NCBI GenBank assembly: GCA_024509875.1 | Contig: JAMPIV010019840.1 | Coordinates: 589,501 to 653,500 of the forward strand | Length of the DNA: 64,000 bases | Source: Oreohelix idahoensis | Taxonomy: Eukaryota > Mollusca > Gastropoda > Stylommatophora > Oreohelicidae | Direction: 5' to 3' | Shown here: piece by piece, positions 22,249-33,152 of the stretch | Numbering within the stretch: the stretch's first letter is position 1 | Layout of the letters: each line of letters starts with the position of its first letter | Position numbers and translations under genes: made by a program | Notes under the pieces: generated by a model | What the model saw: the letters and a program-made list of their open reading frames with translations, nothing else | The model's database searches: none | What the model was told of the DNA's origin: nothing

Positions 22249-25200
22249 TTACTTACTTAGTCGTTCCCCTTCTACCGTGAGGTGTAGAGGTTTGGAAGAG
22301 AGAGCGCCAGACTATCCCATCGGCTGTCTTCCTCCTGCCCTGGCCCCACTCTAGTCCTCGGTCCCTCAAAGACTGTCTAATGTTGTCCTCCCAGCGGACT
22401 CTGGGTCATCCTGCGGGTCTGGATCCCTGGCTCTTTGCCTCCCACGCCTGTCATGGCAGCAGATCCCCTCCCACTCCACAGACATGGCCAAACCATCCCA
22501 GCTGGGACCGCCCCACCTGGGTCTGCAGGGGGTGGGATTTTAGGCCTTGACGTATTGTCTGGCAGCAGACCGCGTCTCTTCTTGCCACTTCAACCGCCCT
22601 CCTCAGACACCCCATTTCCGAGGTTTGGATCTGGTTTTTGTGGGTTGTAGTCATTGCCCATGACTCGCATCCATATGTCAGGACTGGGACATAGGGGGAG
22701 CGGTATACAGCCATCTTCGTTTTCTTACCAACCTCTCTCTTGCTGAGGAATCCTCAATTTATGGCCTGAAAAAGTCTCCCAGCTGCTGCTTTTCGAGTGG
22801 CCAACTCTTCTTTGATGCCTCCCAGGTCTACTATAATAGCTCCGAGATATTTAAAGTGGTCGACCTGCTCCAGGATCTGTTCTCCCAGCTTAATCTGATG
22901 TCTTCTTTCTTCTCGTGATATCACCATGGATTTTGTTTTAAAGCTGCTTATGACCATCCCTCTCTTCTCCAGCTCTTCCTTCCAGACTTGCAGGTTGGAT
23001 TGGAGATGTGCCTCTGATTTAGCAATCAGGGCAACATCATCAGCAAATGCCAGCTCTGAAATACATACCTGTCTCATCTTCCTGTACCCCACTGAATACT
23101 TTCTTGTTCTCTCCTTACATGCCTTGATAACATCGTCCATGAGGAGTATGAAAAGATAAGGTGACAGGATATCACTTTGCCTTACACCAGTGGTGGTCCT
23201 GAACTCTTCTGACTTATGGTTTGCTGTCCTCACATAATTTCTGCAAGACTTGTAGAAGTTCTGTATAGCATGAATCAGAGGTGCTGGAATGTTCTTCCTT
23301 GCCACACAGTCCCAAAGTTTGCTCCAGGGGACCCTGTCAAACGCCTTTTCCAGATCTATGAAACAAAGATGGATCTCACGCTTATACTCAAGGGCCTTTT
23401 CACTCAGCTGTCTGAGTGTGAAGATTAGGTCTTGAGTACTTCGGTTTGCTCGGAATCCGCACTGGACCTCATCCAATTGTGGCTCGCTAGGCGTCGGAGT
23501 CTCTGCTCTAGGATTCTAGAGTAGATTTTACCAGGGACACTGAGAAGGGATATGCCTCTATGGTTTCCACATTGTCGATTGTCACCCTTTTTGAAAATTG
23601 GTGTTATGATGGCAATCTCCCAATCCTTTGGTATGGTCTTGTTGCACCACGCTGCCTGTTGGACCCTTAAGAGTAATAGGTTGCCTGATGCTCCCATGTA
23701 CTTAACCAGTTCTGGTGTTATACCATCATGCCCTGCTGCTTTGCCCATCTTGATTTTCTCCAGTGCTGCCTTCAGTTCTTCCATCTTTATGTCATCTTCA
23801 TCACCATTGGTTTCCTCTTGTGTGCTAGTGGTTATCATTTCTGATGCTTGACCTTGCTCACCATCGAGGAGTTCTGAGAAATATTCTTTCCATCTTTCCA
23901 TTACTTCCTTCGGGGCAGTAAGCAATTTGCCTTGCTTGTCCTTTATAAATTTGAGAGGGCATTGTTTTTCCTTCCTCATGTTCTTTAGGGTCTTATAGAA
24001 CAATTTCTGGTTTTCTTGCTCATCTTTTTCTAGCTTTTCTCCAAATTCTTCCCAGGACTTCTGTTTTTCTGCTAGCACCTTGTTCTTTGCTTCTGTTCTG
24101 AGTATCACATATTCTCTATATTTCTCTATTTGTCATGCTGTGTTTTTAGCTCCTAAGTATTGTTTCCATGCCATTTTCTTCTCTCTTATTTTCTCTTTAA
24201 CTTCCTCTGTCCACCAAGGTGTCCTCTTTCTCTTGTTTCCCAAGTCGGACTTCACCACATGCTTCTGCAGCAGCTGTCTTTATGATGTCCTTGAATTTAA
24301 GCCAGAGGGTTTCCAAGCCATCAGGTTGTTCTTCTGTGTTTCTCACCGCTGAAGCAATAAGCCCCTGATATCTGGTCATAATTTCTGGCTGTCTCAGCTT
24401 GTAGGTCTTAATGCTCATTTCTCCCATTTGTTTACTTGGTTTCTTGCATGATGTTGGGCAGTTCCTAGGCTGAGCAACTCTTTCAGTTGTTCTTTTGATT
24501 GTAAGCAGGTAGTGATCACTTCCAATCTCTGGCCCCCTCCAGACTCTAGCATCCTGGACATATTTGAATGAGCTCCTCCTAACAATGGCATAGTCGATCA
24601 CTGACTTCTCATTCTTTGTTGGTTCACATCTAGTGTATGCATGTATGCGCTTATGGGGGAATTTTGTGTTTGTAATGATCAGATTCTGCTCACTGCAGAA
24701 TCTAAGGAGTCGCTTTCCATTGTCATTGAGAGTATCTTCTCCATATCTTCCGATAACTCCACCCCATCTAGCATGGTCATTTCCAACTCTGGCATTGAAA
24801 TCTCCAAGCATGATAATTTCATCTAGGCAGTCATCCACTGTCCTTTGAAGCAGCTCGAAAAATTCCTCCTTGACCTCTGCTCTCTCATCCTCATTTGGCC
24901 CATACACTATGGCCAGGTGGACTATGGTTTCTCCTTCTTTTAGTTTTACAACCATAATGCGCTCCGAGACAAAGTTCCATCCCTTGATACTATGTTTTTC
25001 ATTTTTGACCACAATGCAACCCACGCCCCCTTTAGCTCTTTCGGATGTGGGTACACCACTGTAGAGCAGCGTGTTGCCATCATGATTCATGACTCCCTTT
25101 TTCTTTGTTTCCGTTATAGCCAGGATTTCTAATTTTGCTTTCCTCATCTCTTCCACCAGCTCCTCTTCTTTCCCATTTATACTTCTTGTGTTCCAAGTTC

Positions 25201-25404
25201 CATAAGTCGTAGTCCGTAGTCCGTTCCAGTTCGTCGTCTTTAGAATCAGTCCGGTTTTCTCTCATTCACGTAATCATGTTTTAAAGCAAACAGGTGATTG
25301 GCCTGTTGTGCCTTTGCATGGTGGAGGGGCTGCCTCCTTATGGCCTCCATGCAGGCCGCCCTCCTCCTTTTTCAGCTGGGCTTCGGACTGGCCTAGGCGG
25401 AGTT
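22249..25404 (-). pseudogene. LINE D, near full length, antisense
   Basis: Minus-strand LINE of 3156 bases flanked by a perfect 12-bp target duplication AAGAGACAGGAC (22237-22248, 25405-25416) with an (AAGT)n 3' tail. Endonuclease: ITETKKKGVM, IVYGPNEDERA, GDFNARVG, GSDHYLL. RT: VQCGFRANRSTQD, FIDLEKAFDRVPW, GVRQSDILSP, ELAFADDVALIA. C-terminus: LTYGCESWAM, LGWFGHV. The frame is interrupted near 22740, 23470, 24130-24200 and 25100, so no protein is made. The residue after VRQ is Ser where Gly is usual. The 5' leader is about 25270-25404. Confidence 0.95.
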
Positions 25405-25490
25405 AAGAGACAGGACAACATAGACAAATCCCTGAACTTGAGAAAAGAATTACGTATAATGAAAATCCATGACACTCTTCGTTTTTCTAG

Positions 25491-25634
25491 GATCAGCTCC
25501 CAGACCTGTATGATCACTTTGCTGAGATGGGCCTGGAGATTCACATGTTTGCCTCCCAGTGGTTCCTTACTCTATTCACTGCCAAGTTTCCGCTGCATGT
25601 CGTCTTTGGCATTTTGGACCTGTTCCTGAGTGAG
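25491..25634 (+). CDS. RABGAP1: RABGAP1-like exon: TBC domain, ASQWFLTLF motif
   Basis: 48 codons, phase 0 both sides: DQLPDLYDHFAEMGLEIHMF, ASQWFLTLFTAKFPLHVVFG, ILDLFLSE. It matches EAHMYASQWFLTLFTAKFPL of vertebrate RABGAP1, a late TBC motif. The acceptor is CGTTTTTCTAG and the donor GAG|GTATGT. It lies 74 bases after the right target repeat of LINE D, so that insertion just missed the exon. Confidence 0.97.
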
Positions 25635-25756
25635 GTATGTATGGACAGTGTTGCTTCATTTGATGTTTGTGTATGTTGACCTTATATCTGTAGAGGATGT
25701 TGTAGATACTTTAGAAACCAGTAGGAACACTGGCCCCCGAGTCCTGATGGAGTACA

Positions 25757-25998
25757 GTTTAAGGTAACCCCATAGCAGATACTGCTATAGGGAAGTGAAG
25801 TGTTAGAGACTTCACAATACTAGGTGCAACATCAAGAGGTAGTGTGGCCAGTTCCTTTCCTCGCTGCCTTTTCCTTCCCTAACTGAAGTGCACAGTCAAG
25901 GTACCCATTTACTGTAGGGTAGACTGAAGCATCGTGATACTGTGAATTGAACACAACACCTTTGCCTCGTCAGACCAGCGCTCTAACAACTCTATTTA
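25757..25998 (-). mobile_element. SINE family C, antisense
   Basis: Full-length-like antisense SINE C (CCCATAGCAGATACTGC, GAAGTGTTAGAGACTTCAC, TTCCCTAACT, then the tRNA-like end CAGCGCTCTAAC). Homologous to 50459-50692. Confidence 0.85.
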
Positions 25999-26449
25999 AG
26001 AAAGTAAAATATAAAATAAGACCAAATAATAAATAGAATATACGGAAAAATAATAATAAAAATACAGATGAAATACAGTATTTCTTAAATTAAGTAAGGA
26101 AAAGCTACTTTTAAAAATTCAGATTCAAATGTTTGCCCTGCACATGTTCTCAAGTTGTTATATTGGCTTTAGATTGTTGCACGGTTGGTGGAAACTCAAT
26201 GAAGCTTATGGGAATTCTCTTGTGGATGTTTTACCTTGTGGGTGTTTCACCTTGTGGGTGTTTCAGTGATCATTGTTTTAGAAAATGTATTTATCAGGTC
26301 TTAGTTTTATGTTTCTGTTTTGCTTTCCGGTTCCTTTTCGAGAAGGCAAGGTTGTAAAATGTTCCTTTTCAAGAAAGTAATCCAGAACTACGACTCTTAC
26401 GGCTTCAAAATGCAGTTATTCTCTGTGCTATTATCACTGTGCTATGCTG
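25999..26449. other. AT-rich intron, nothing recognised
   Basis: Contains only a small 17-bp duplication (TTTYACCTTGTGGGTGT) near 26228-26265. Confidence 0.5.
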
Positions 26450-26652
26450 TGGACCCCTGGGGGGAAGGCGAAAGAGAGGCCGACCAAAAACAGCTTGACG
26501 AGGGGGGCCGTGGTGCAGGGAGTGAGCCAGGGCTGTTGCTGCCAACCGCACAAAGTAGAAGTAGTTTGTTGCTGCCCTTCAAGACACCACCAGGTGTGAT
26601 GGCCACTGACTGCTTTGACAGTTGGTGGCTAAGGATCAAAGAAGAAGTTTAT
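26450..26652 (+). mobile_element. LINE B 3' end, sense, short
   Basis: Matches the LINE B 3' end in the opposite orientation (GCGAAAGAGAGGCCGACCAA, the KRGRPKT codons; then TGATGGCCACTGACTGCTTT, GGATCAAAGAAGAAG tail). It is strongly diverged and 5'-truncated. Confidence 0.8.
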
Positions 26653-26938
26653 TCCTGTATTTTCTGTTTTGCTTTAAATTCTAGGGATTGTTTAAAAACC
26701 CTACTATATATAAACGCAAAGAAGTAGTTGTTAAGTTTGTTAATATGTTTAGTGAAAAAATAATGTCAGATAGCTTTTATTTGAAAACTTAGCAATTTGG
26801 GGGGGGGGCTTGCTAGGACTAGTACCCTATTTTGGCTATTTGCGTTTTGTTGACTTTACGCTGTGGCCTTGGAACCCAGCCCCCACAAAAGATGCAATCA
26901 AACTTGTACTTAACTACCGCCTTTTTTTTGTGATACAG

Positions 26939-26980
26939 GGACATCTCATCATCTTCTGCGTGGCGTTGGCTCTACTGAAG
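26939..26980 (+). CDS. RABGAP1: RABGAP1-like 42-base exon (GHLIIFCVALALLK)
   Basis: 14 codons, phase 0 both sides, GHLIIFCVALALLK. It occupies the place of GISVIFNVALGLLK in vertebrates, a helix late in the TBC domain. This is the most diverged exon recognised. It is supported by the TGATACAG acceptor, the AAG|GTAAGT donor and conserved length and phase. Confidence 0.93.
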
Positions 26981-27040
26981 GTAAGTCTCCGTTGTTGTTC
27001 TACAGTTTGTGATCCTGCCGATATCGAATAACTTCATCAT

Positions 27041-27084
27041 CATCATCATGATCTTCCTTCGCACTCCTAACAGAGAATGGGGCC
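27041..27084. mobile_element. Dispersed repeat I, left part
   Basis: CGCACTCCTAACAGAGAATGG corresponds to GTGCTCCTGGCGGAGCATG in the copy at 32401. It is interrupted at a TTAA by the element that follows and resumes at 31576. Confidence 0.65.
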
Positions 27085-27088
27085 TTAA

Positions 27089-30000
27089 CTCTTTGATTCT
27101 GGAATAACGCTCAGAACATTGCAAAATTGTAACTGCTGTGCCACCTTACCGCTCAGAGCGTTGTTTTTAGTTTATCACGAAAAAACCCCAAAAAATCATC
27201 CATTTAATACAGTTCATATTTTAAAACTGGTAGAAAAACTTCCGCTACTATTTAAACAACTAATTTAAGTGTAGTTAAGCAGCACGTGTGCGAGTTTTGA
27301 AGTTATTATCACAATTTGTGTGACGATTTGCGTGTTTAAGTTTTTCGTTGTTATTGCTAGAGAAATATGTCTTCTTCTTCTTCTTCTTTGATCCATAACC
27401 GCCAACCGTCAAAGCAGTCAGCGGCCATCACGCCTGGTGGCGTCTTGTAGGGCAGCAACAAATTGATTCCACTTTGCTCGGTCGGCGGCCATCCTTCGTA
27501 CAGTGCCCCAACTGTGGTTCATTCTTTGCATCTCAGCTTCCACAGTTCTCCGCCAAGTTGTTTTTGGTCGGCCTCTCTTTCGCTTTCCCTCGGGGGTCCA
27601 TAGCATAGCTGTTCTTGCGATGGTATCAGGGTCCCTTCTGAGGACATGGCCAACCCAACTCCAGCGTCTGCCAGCTATGATGGTGTGCATGTCCTCCTGG
27701 TTACTCCGAATAAGTAGTTCTTGGTTGCTGATGGTGTTTGGCCAAAAGATTCGGAGAATTTTCCTTAGGCAGATTGTGTGGAAGGAGGACAGTTTCGACA
27801 TTTCCTTCTCTGTTACTCTCCAACATTCCGCACCATAGAGAAGCACAGAAAGTACGCAGCTCTCATACAGTCTTAATTTGGTGTTTGTGCTGTACTGGGA
27901 AGACTTCGAAATGTTGTTGAGAATAGCAAAGGCTGTTCTCGCTTTATTCATTCTGTTGTTAATGTCCTTGCTTGTTCCGCCGTCAGGTGTTACTATGCTT
28001 CCTAGGTAAGTAAATGTGTCTGTCTGTTCTAACTTCTGGTTCCTTACTGTTATTGGCTCAGGATTGCCCACATTTAGTGTCATGACCTCCGTCTTCTTCA
28101 GATTGATGTTCAGGCCAACCTGCTGGCCATACTTATTCAGTCTATCAGTTTTGTCTTGAATGTGTTGGTGTGAATGCGCGAGCAGTGCAATGTCAGCTGC
28201 ATATTCCAAATCTTCCAGTGTAGAAAACATTGTCCATCTAATTCCTCTTGGACTGCCCTCTGTTGTCTGGCGCATCACCCAATCTATGACTGTCAAAAAT
28301 AATGTTGTTGATAAGGGGCATCCCTGTCGTACTCCTGTTTTCACTTCGAAAGTTACATTACTCGATCCAACACTGCACGTAAAGTTAGAATAGAGGCTTT
28401 TTATAATGGAAACAATGCGGCTGGGAATTCCATAAGCCCTCAGAATTTTCCATAGGCTGTCCCTGTGTATGCTGTCGAAAGCCTTTTCAAAATCAACAAA
28501 GTTAATGTACAGCTGTCTCTGCCATTCTGAGCACTGCTCTATAATGTTCCTGAGGGCAAATATATGATCTGCACATCTTCTGTTCTTTCTGAAGCCCGCT
28601 TGTTCTTTCCTCAGTTTATGGTCAACTGCTTTTGAAATTCTCTGGATGATTATCCTGCCTAGTATTTTGCTGGGAACTGAGAGGAGGGTAATTCCTCTCC
28701 AGTTGTTGCAGTCTGCAAGGTCGCCCTTCTTGGGCAATTTGACAATTGTTCCTTTACTCCACTCTGTTAGTGTTGTCTCAGTTTCCCAGACTTGTGCAAA
28801 TAGTGGTTCTAATAGTTCTGCTGCTAGTTCAGGGTCTGTCTTGAATAGCTCAGCATTCAGATTGTCGTGACCAGGCGCTTTTCCATTTTTTAGCCCTTTG
28901 ATAGCTGTGATAATTTCTTCTTTTCGTGGAATGTCTGTATTTACGTCTAAGTCACTTTCAGCCTCAGGAACATTCAGCTGAGTCTCTGGTGGTTCCTTAT
29001 TCAGTGTTTCTCTGAAGTGCTCTGCCCACCTTGTTTCCTGCCCCTGTGCTGTGGTGATGAGATTTCCTTGCTTGTCTCTTACTAACGTTATGTTGTTTGC
29101 ACCTCGTTTTCCACTGATAGCTTTAGTTATTTTATAAACTGTGCTTTGTTCATTTCTCAGTGCTGCCTCTTCTGCCTGTCTTGCAAGGTCATCCAGAAAT
29201 GTCCTTTTGTTAGCACGGGTTTGACGTTTTACTTCCTTGTCCAGCTGACTGTACTGTTCACTATATATTGCCTTTAACCTGGGAGACTTAGCTTCTGTTT
29301 TCTTCCTTTTCATTTCCTTTCTCTTCGCTATGGTGTTTAGCGTTTCTGGTGTTATCCAGTCTTGGCTCTTTCTTTCCTGGAATCCCAAGCATGACTTGCT
29401 GCTTTCTTTATATATTGTTGAGATGGTGTTGAATTTCTGGTCCACATCGTCGGTCTCTGTTCTTTCCTGGCTTTTGGTAATCAGATATCGTCTCTTTACG
29501 TCGACCACAAACGCTTTTCTGGTGAGGGGGTCCTTAAGTTTCGTGATGTTGTATCTTTTCTGTTTGACTGCAACTGGTCCAGCAGCTCTGAGTTTCACCT
29601 TCAGTCTTGCTACTACTAGGTGATGATCACTTCCCACATCTGCGCCTCTTCTTACTTTCACGTCTTGTAGTGCATGTCTCCATCTGCCATTGATCATTAT
29701 GTGATCTATCTGGTTTTTGTCTCGTCCGTTTGGTGATTCCCATGTTAACTTGTGCACTTCTTTGTGTTGAAAAAAGTGTTCCTCCGATGACCAGGTTGTT
29801 AATACTGCAGAAGCTTATTAATTTGTCCCCATTCTCATTTACTGTTCCACTGCCGCATTTCCCCATTACTCTTTCGTTATAATTATTGTGTGTTCCAACT
29901 TTCGCATTTAGGTCTCCCATTACTATAATAAGATCGTACCTGGGTACAGTTTCCATTTCCTTTTGTACCTGTTGATAGAACTCGTCCTTGATCTCTTCGT

Positions 30001-31571
30001 CGCTGTCATTTGTTGGTGCATAACATTGTATAATTGTGGTGTTGGTGAATCTCCCTCTCAGTCTTGCTCTTATTAGTCTCTTGTTAATGGGTTTCCATTC
30101 CAGTAGAGACCTTTCCATTCCTTTCTTAAGGATAATGGCTACACCTTCGTTGTGCTGACCGTCCTCTCTACCAGAATAAAGTACTGTTTCCCCTGTAGCT
30201 GTTTTTATTCTCCCCATCCCTGTCCATCTGCTCTCGCTTATTCCCAGGATATGTAGTTTGTAATTCCTCATCTCTGCTGTAATCTGTCTCAGCTTTCCTG
30301 CCTCGTTCATAGTTCTGACATTCCAAAAACCAATTCTGGTTTCGTGTTTTGCGGTCTGGGCATCCGTTTTCATGCCAGTGGCTTCCTTTCGGCTTTCACC
30401 ACTGTCAGTCATACGAGCCTGAGACTCCGGATGTCCATCCCGCATCAAAGTATTTCCATTTATTGCTGTTTCCGTAACGTGTGTGATTTTTTACACAGAC
30501 AGGGGTGTCGGCCCTGTGCTAAAACCCCCAACCTGGAGGACCAGGGTACCAGCTTTTGTCTGACCCCTACCCACGCAGACCAGTCCAGCATGGTTGAACC
30601 TACCAGGAGTAAAACTCCCACTGGCATAGCTCTGGGGATTGTCAGGGTACACAAGCTGCCATACCGCTACAAGGTAGAGAAATATGTCACGCTTTATATT
30701 TACATTTTCTAAGTTTCCTAAGCGAATAATTGTGTCAAACTACTTAGAAACATTGCTGACATTGACGATGATTGTTTGGTAGTCACAGTTTGTTGTGAAA
30801 AAACGGAATCGATGCAGAGAAAAGCTAGACACATTAGATTTAGTTGATGAATGGGCATAGTCATATTCTGGCTGATCGATAAGCAACAAAACTAGAAGTA
30901 CAGTAACATCTAATCACTAGTCCTTGGTAGAAGATGAAGCTAGGGATACTATTAAAACATTAAACAAATGTAAACAGTTTTTATATGATGTTGTTATTCT
31001 TTATTTGTTTGAAAATTATGTAATGCAAGATTGCATAATTTATTTTTTTTCTTATAATGGACCACAGTAAAAACTGGTATGAAAAACACTAAATGTTTAC
31101 TTCGTAAATGGATTCACTTGACGTTTGAAGACTAAAAAGAAAGTTTTATTGTCTACAACAGTAATTTGTCTTTGGTAAGATCATATTCTACAGTTAACTT
31201 TTTAGTGTTTTTCAGTTTTACATGCAAAATGTTTTAAGTATAACGAACACACTTGTGTTAATAGTACCAAAGACACTATATATTACAATTCTCTATTTAT
31301 TTCCCTCATCATCATCATGTGATGTATTCTTTCCAGAACGTTGTCTCCAATACAGCTGCTCTGAACGCATCACGATTCTGGGCAAGTCGACCTGCATCAG
31401 CCAGAGAGACAAGTTCAGATTTTATTTTCCTACAGTTTGGTATACAATAAGTACATGTTCACAGAAAATATTCACATAAAATTTACACTAAAAGATAGTA
31501 CACTTCACCGTTTAGAATCCTTCAAAAAATAATTACGGCACAGGGTGGACAATAATTATGGAGTCAAAGAG
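27089..31571. mobile_element. piggyBac-like non-autonomous element P2, with LINE inside
   Basis: Flanked by TTAA on both sides (27085-27088 and 31572-31575). Terminal inverted repeats: CTCTTTGATTCTGGAATAA at the left and, read in reverse from the right, CTCTTTGACTCCATAATTA. Without the LINE and its target repeat it is about 1.17 kb. No transposase was seen. The assignment rests on TTAA targets and similarity of the ends to P1 at 59088. Confidence 0.75.
27372..30674 (-). pseudogene. LINE B, full length, antisense
   Basis: Minus-strand LINE of about 3.3 kb with a perfect 14-bp target duplication TAGAGAAATATGTC (27358-27371, 30675-30688) and (GAA)n tail. Endonuclease frame 30448-29765: GFWNVRTMNEAGK, SESRWTG, QCYAPTND, GDLNAKVG. 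After one frameshift near 29765, the frame to 27418 holds GSDHHLVVARLK, FVDFEKAFDS, GVRQGCPLST and the C-terminal WVGHVLRRDP. The catalytic box reads YAADI, with Ala (codon at 28195-28197) for the first Asp of YADD, so this copy should be inactive. The 5' leader is 30449-30674. Confidence 0.96.
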
Positions 31572-31575
31572 TTAA

Positions 31576-31810
31576 CTGAAGTTTGTTCCCTTAGCAGGGA
31601 GAACACACCAAACATTCACAGCAGGGAGAACACACCAAACATTCACATACTCTTGTAGCAGTGGTTTGTGTAACAATTCATGTTACATGATGAGTTTGCC
31701 AGCCACATACGTTATCTCGTATTAGTCGCCTTGTGTGAATGAGGGTGGAGTAGTGTTATTCTTTCTTGACCTCTTCAAAGACCTCCCTGGGAACTACTTG
31801 AGGCATATAA
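31576..31810. mobile_element. Dispersed repeat I, right part
   Basis: Resumes the copy split at 27085 (ACCAAACATTCACATACTCT, TGGTTTGTGTAACAATTC, CCAGCCACATACGTTATCTC). It contains a 28-bp internal duplication at about 31597-31650. Confidence 0.7.
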
Positions 31811-31830
31811 TCTCAACCCTTTCATCATCA

Positions 31831-31929
31831 TTTGGCTTGGCTTGGTTTGGTTTGGCTTGGCTTGGTTTGGTTTGGTTTGGCTTGGTTTAGTTTGGCTTGG
31901 TTTGGTTTGGCTTGGTTTGGTTTGGTTTG
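31831..31929. repeat. (TTGGY)n pentanucleotide repeat
   Basis: About 20 copies of TTGGC/TTGGT directly at the 3' end of the antisense SINE B. It is probably an expansion of that SINE's tail. Confidence 0.95.
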
Positions 31930-32400
31930 AAGGATTATCTTCATTGCACATGGACAACTCCATCAGTGTTCCGATCTCCTCCCTTAGATCACACAAGGAG
32001 GATCTCAGCACAGTGCACAAACACCGTAGCACCGGCGAGAATCCCAATGTGTGTATATAGGAATCACACATTCTATAAATGTTGTTGTTGTGGGTAGGTT
32101 TCTAATTTTTTAATTTTGCCAGGGCAGTGGCCCGATAGGCCTACTCTTTACAATTTCCAACTGCTGTGGGATTTTTAACGTGCGCAACTTGCACACGGGA
32201 CTTCCTATTTTTCCGCGCTTAACTGAGAAGGCAAGGCATCCAATCTCACTACCCAGGAGACCAGGAGGGAGTATGACATCATTATGACCACTGGCTCTGA
32301 AAAAAAAATGTTCCATTATTTATTTTCCCTCAACTGGGAATCGAACCCGGTACCTCTAGATCTCGACTCGGGCACCATACCTCTTAGCCACTCTGACCCC
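31930..32400 (-). mobile_element. SINE family B, antisense, full length
   Basis: Best-preserved B copy: antisense tRNA-like end GGAATCGAACCCGGTACCTC (box B GGTTCGATTCC), body CAGGGCAGTGGCC and GGGATTTTTAACGTGC, 3' domain ATCTTCATTGCACATGGACA. Confidence 0.9.
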
Positions 32401-32592
32401 CATCATCATTTTCTTTTGTGCTCCTGGCGGAGCATGAAGCCAATATTGTAGCTGGTCTCTGTGTAGGAAGTCTACCCCCAAACATTCACATGCTCTTGTA
32501 GTGGTGGTTTGTTATAGGTCACGAGGTTGTCAGCCACATGTATAACCTTATGTTAGTTACCTTGTACAACATGCCTGTATTACATTACTGTA
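32401..32592. mobile_element. Dispersed repeat I, intact copy
   Basis: Reference copy of repeat I: (CATCAT) start, GTGCTCCTGGCGGAGCATGA, GTAGCTGGTCTCTGTGTAGG, AAGTCTACCCCCAAACATTC, GTAGTGGTGGTTTG, CAGCCACATGTATAACC. About 190 bases, probably a SINE with a trinucleotide tail; no Pol III boxes recognised. Confidence 0.7.
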
Positions 32593-32862
32593 GTGAAACG
32601 TCGAAAGCTTGCCTGGTTTGGGCATGTAACTCGTCATGACTCCCTTTCGAAAACGATCCTCCAGGGAACAGTCGAAGGTAAACGGAGAAGAGGAAGGCAA
32701 AGAAAATCCTGGGATTAACATCAAAGAATGGGCAGGACACAGTTTTTCCACACTTGTATGCATTGCTGAGGATAGAGAGCAGTGGAGGACCCTGTCTGCT
32801 GATGCTTCCACCATGGCACCCCTACGACCCATGACGGGTTACGAGTTGAGATGATGATGATG
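32593..32862 (+). mobile_element. LINE A 3' fragment
   Basis: Close match to the last 270 bases of LINE A copy 2 (17805-18075), from VKRRKLAWFGHV codons to the (GAT)n tail. 5'-truncated. Confidence 0.95.
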
Positions 32863-33152
32863 GTGTAGAAACATGGACAATGAACAAGCAGTTAGAAGAA
32901 AGAATTGAGGCCCTTCAGATGTGGATTTATGGAAGAATTGGGCACGTCTCATGTCAACAGAAGAGAACAAATAAAAAGGTTCTAGAAAACCTAGTAATGA
33001 AATGATAATTAATGAAGGAGATCAAAATTAGACAGCTAAAATATTTTAGTCATCTAAAAAGACATAACACCAGACACTGAAGACCGTAATGGAGGGCAGA
33101 GCTGAAGGCAGACGTGCAAGAGGAAGACAACAGTATAAGTAGGAAGATAATA
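32863..33152 (+). mobile_element. LINE F 3' region, body part
   Basis: Broken LINE C-terminus: ETWTMNKQLEERIEALQMW, then a frame change and IRQLKYF-HLKRH, ending in GATAATATCAAGACAACAGA. It runs straight into the 40-bp array. The missing tail reappears at 37458-37502. Confidence 0.8.
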
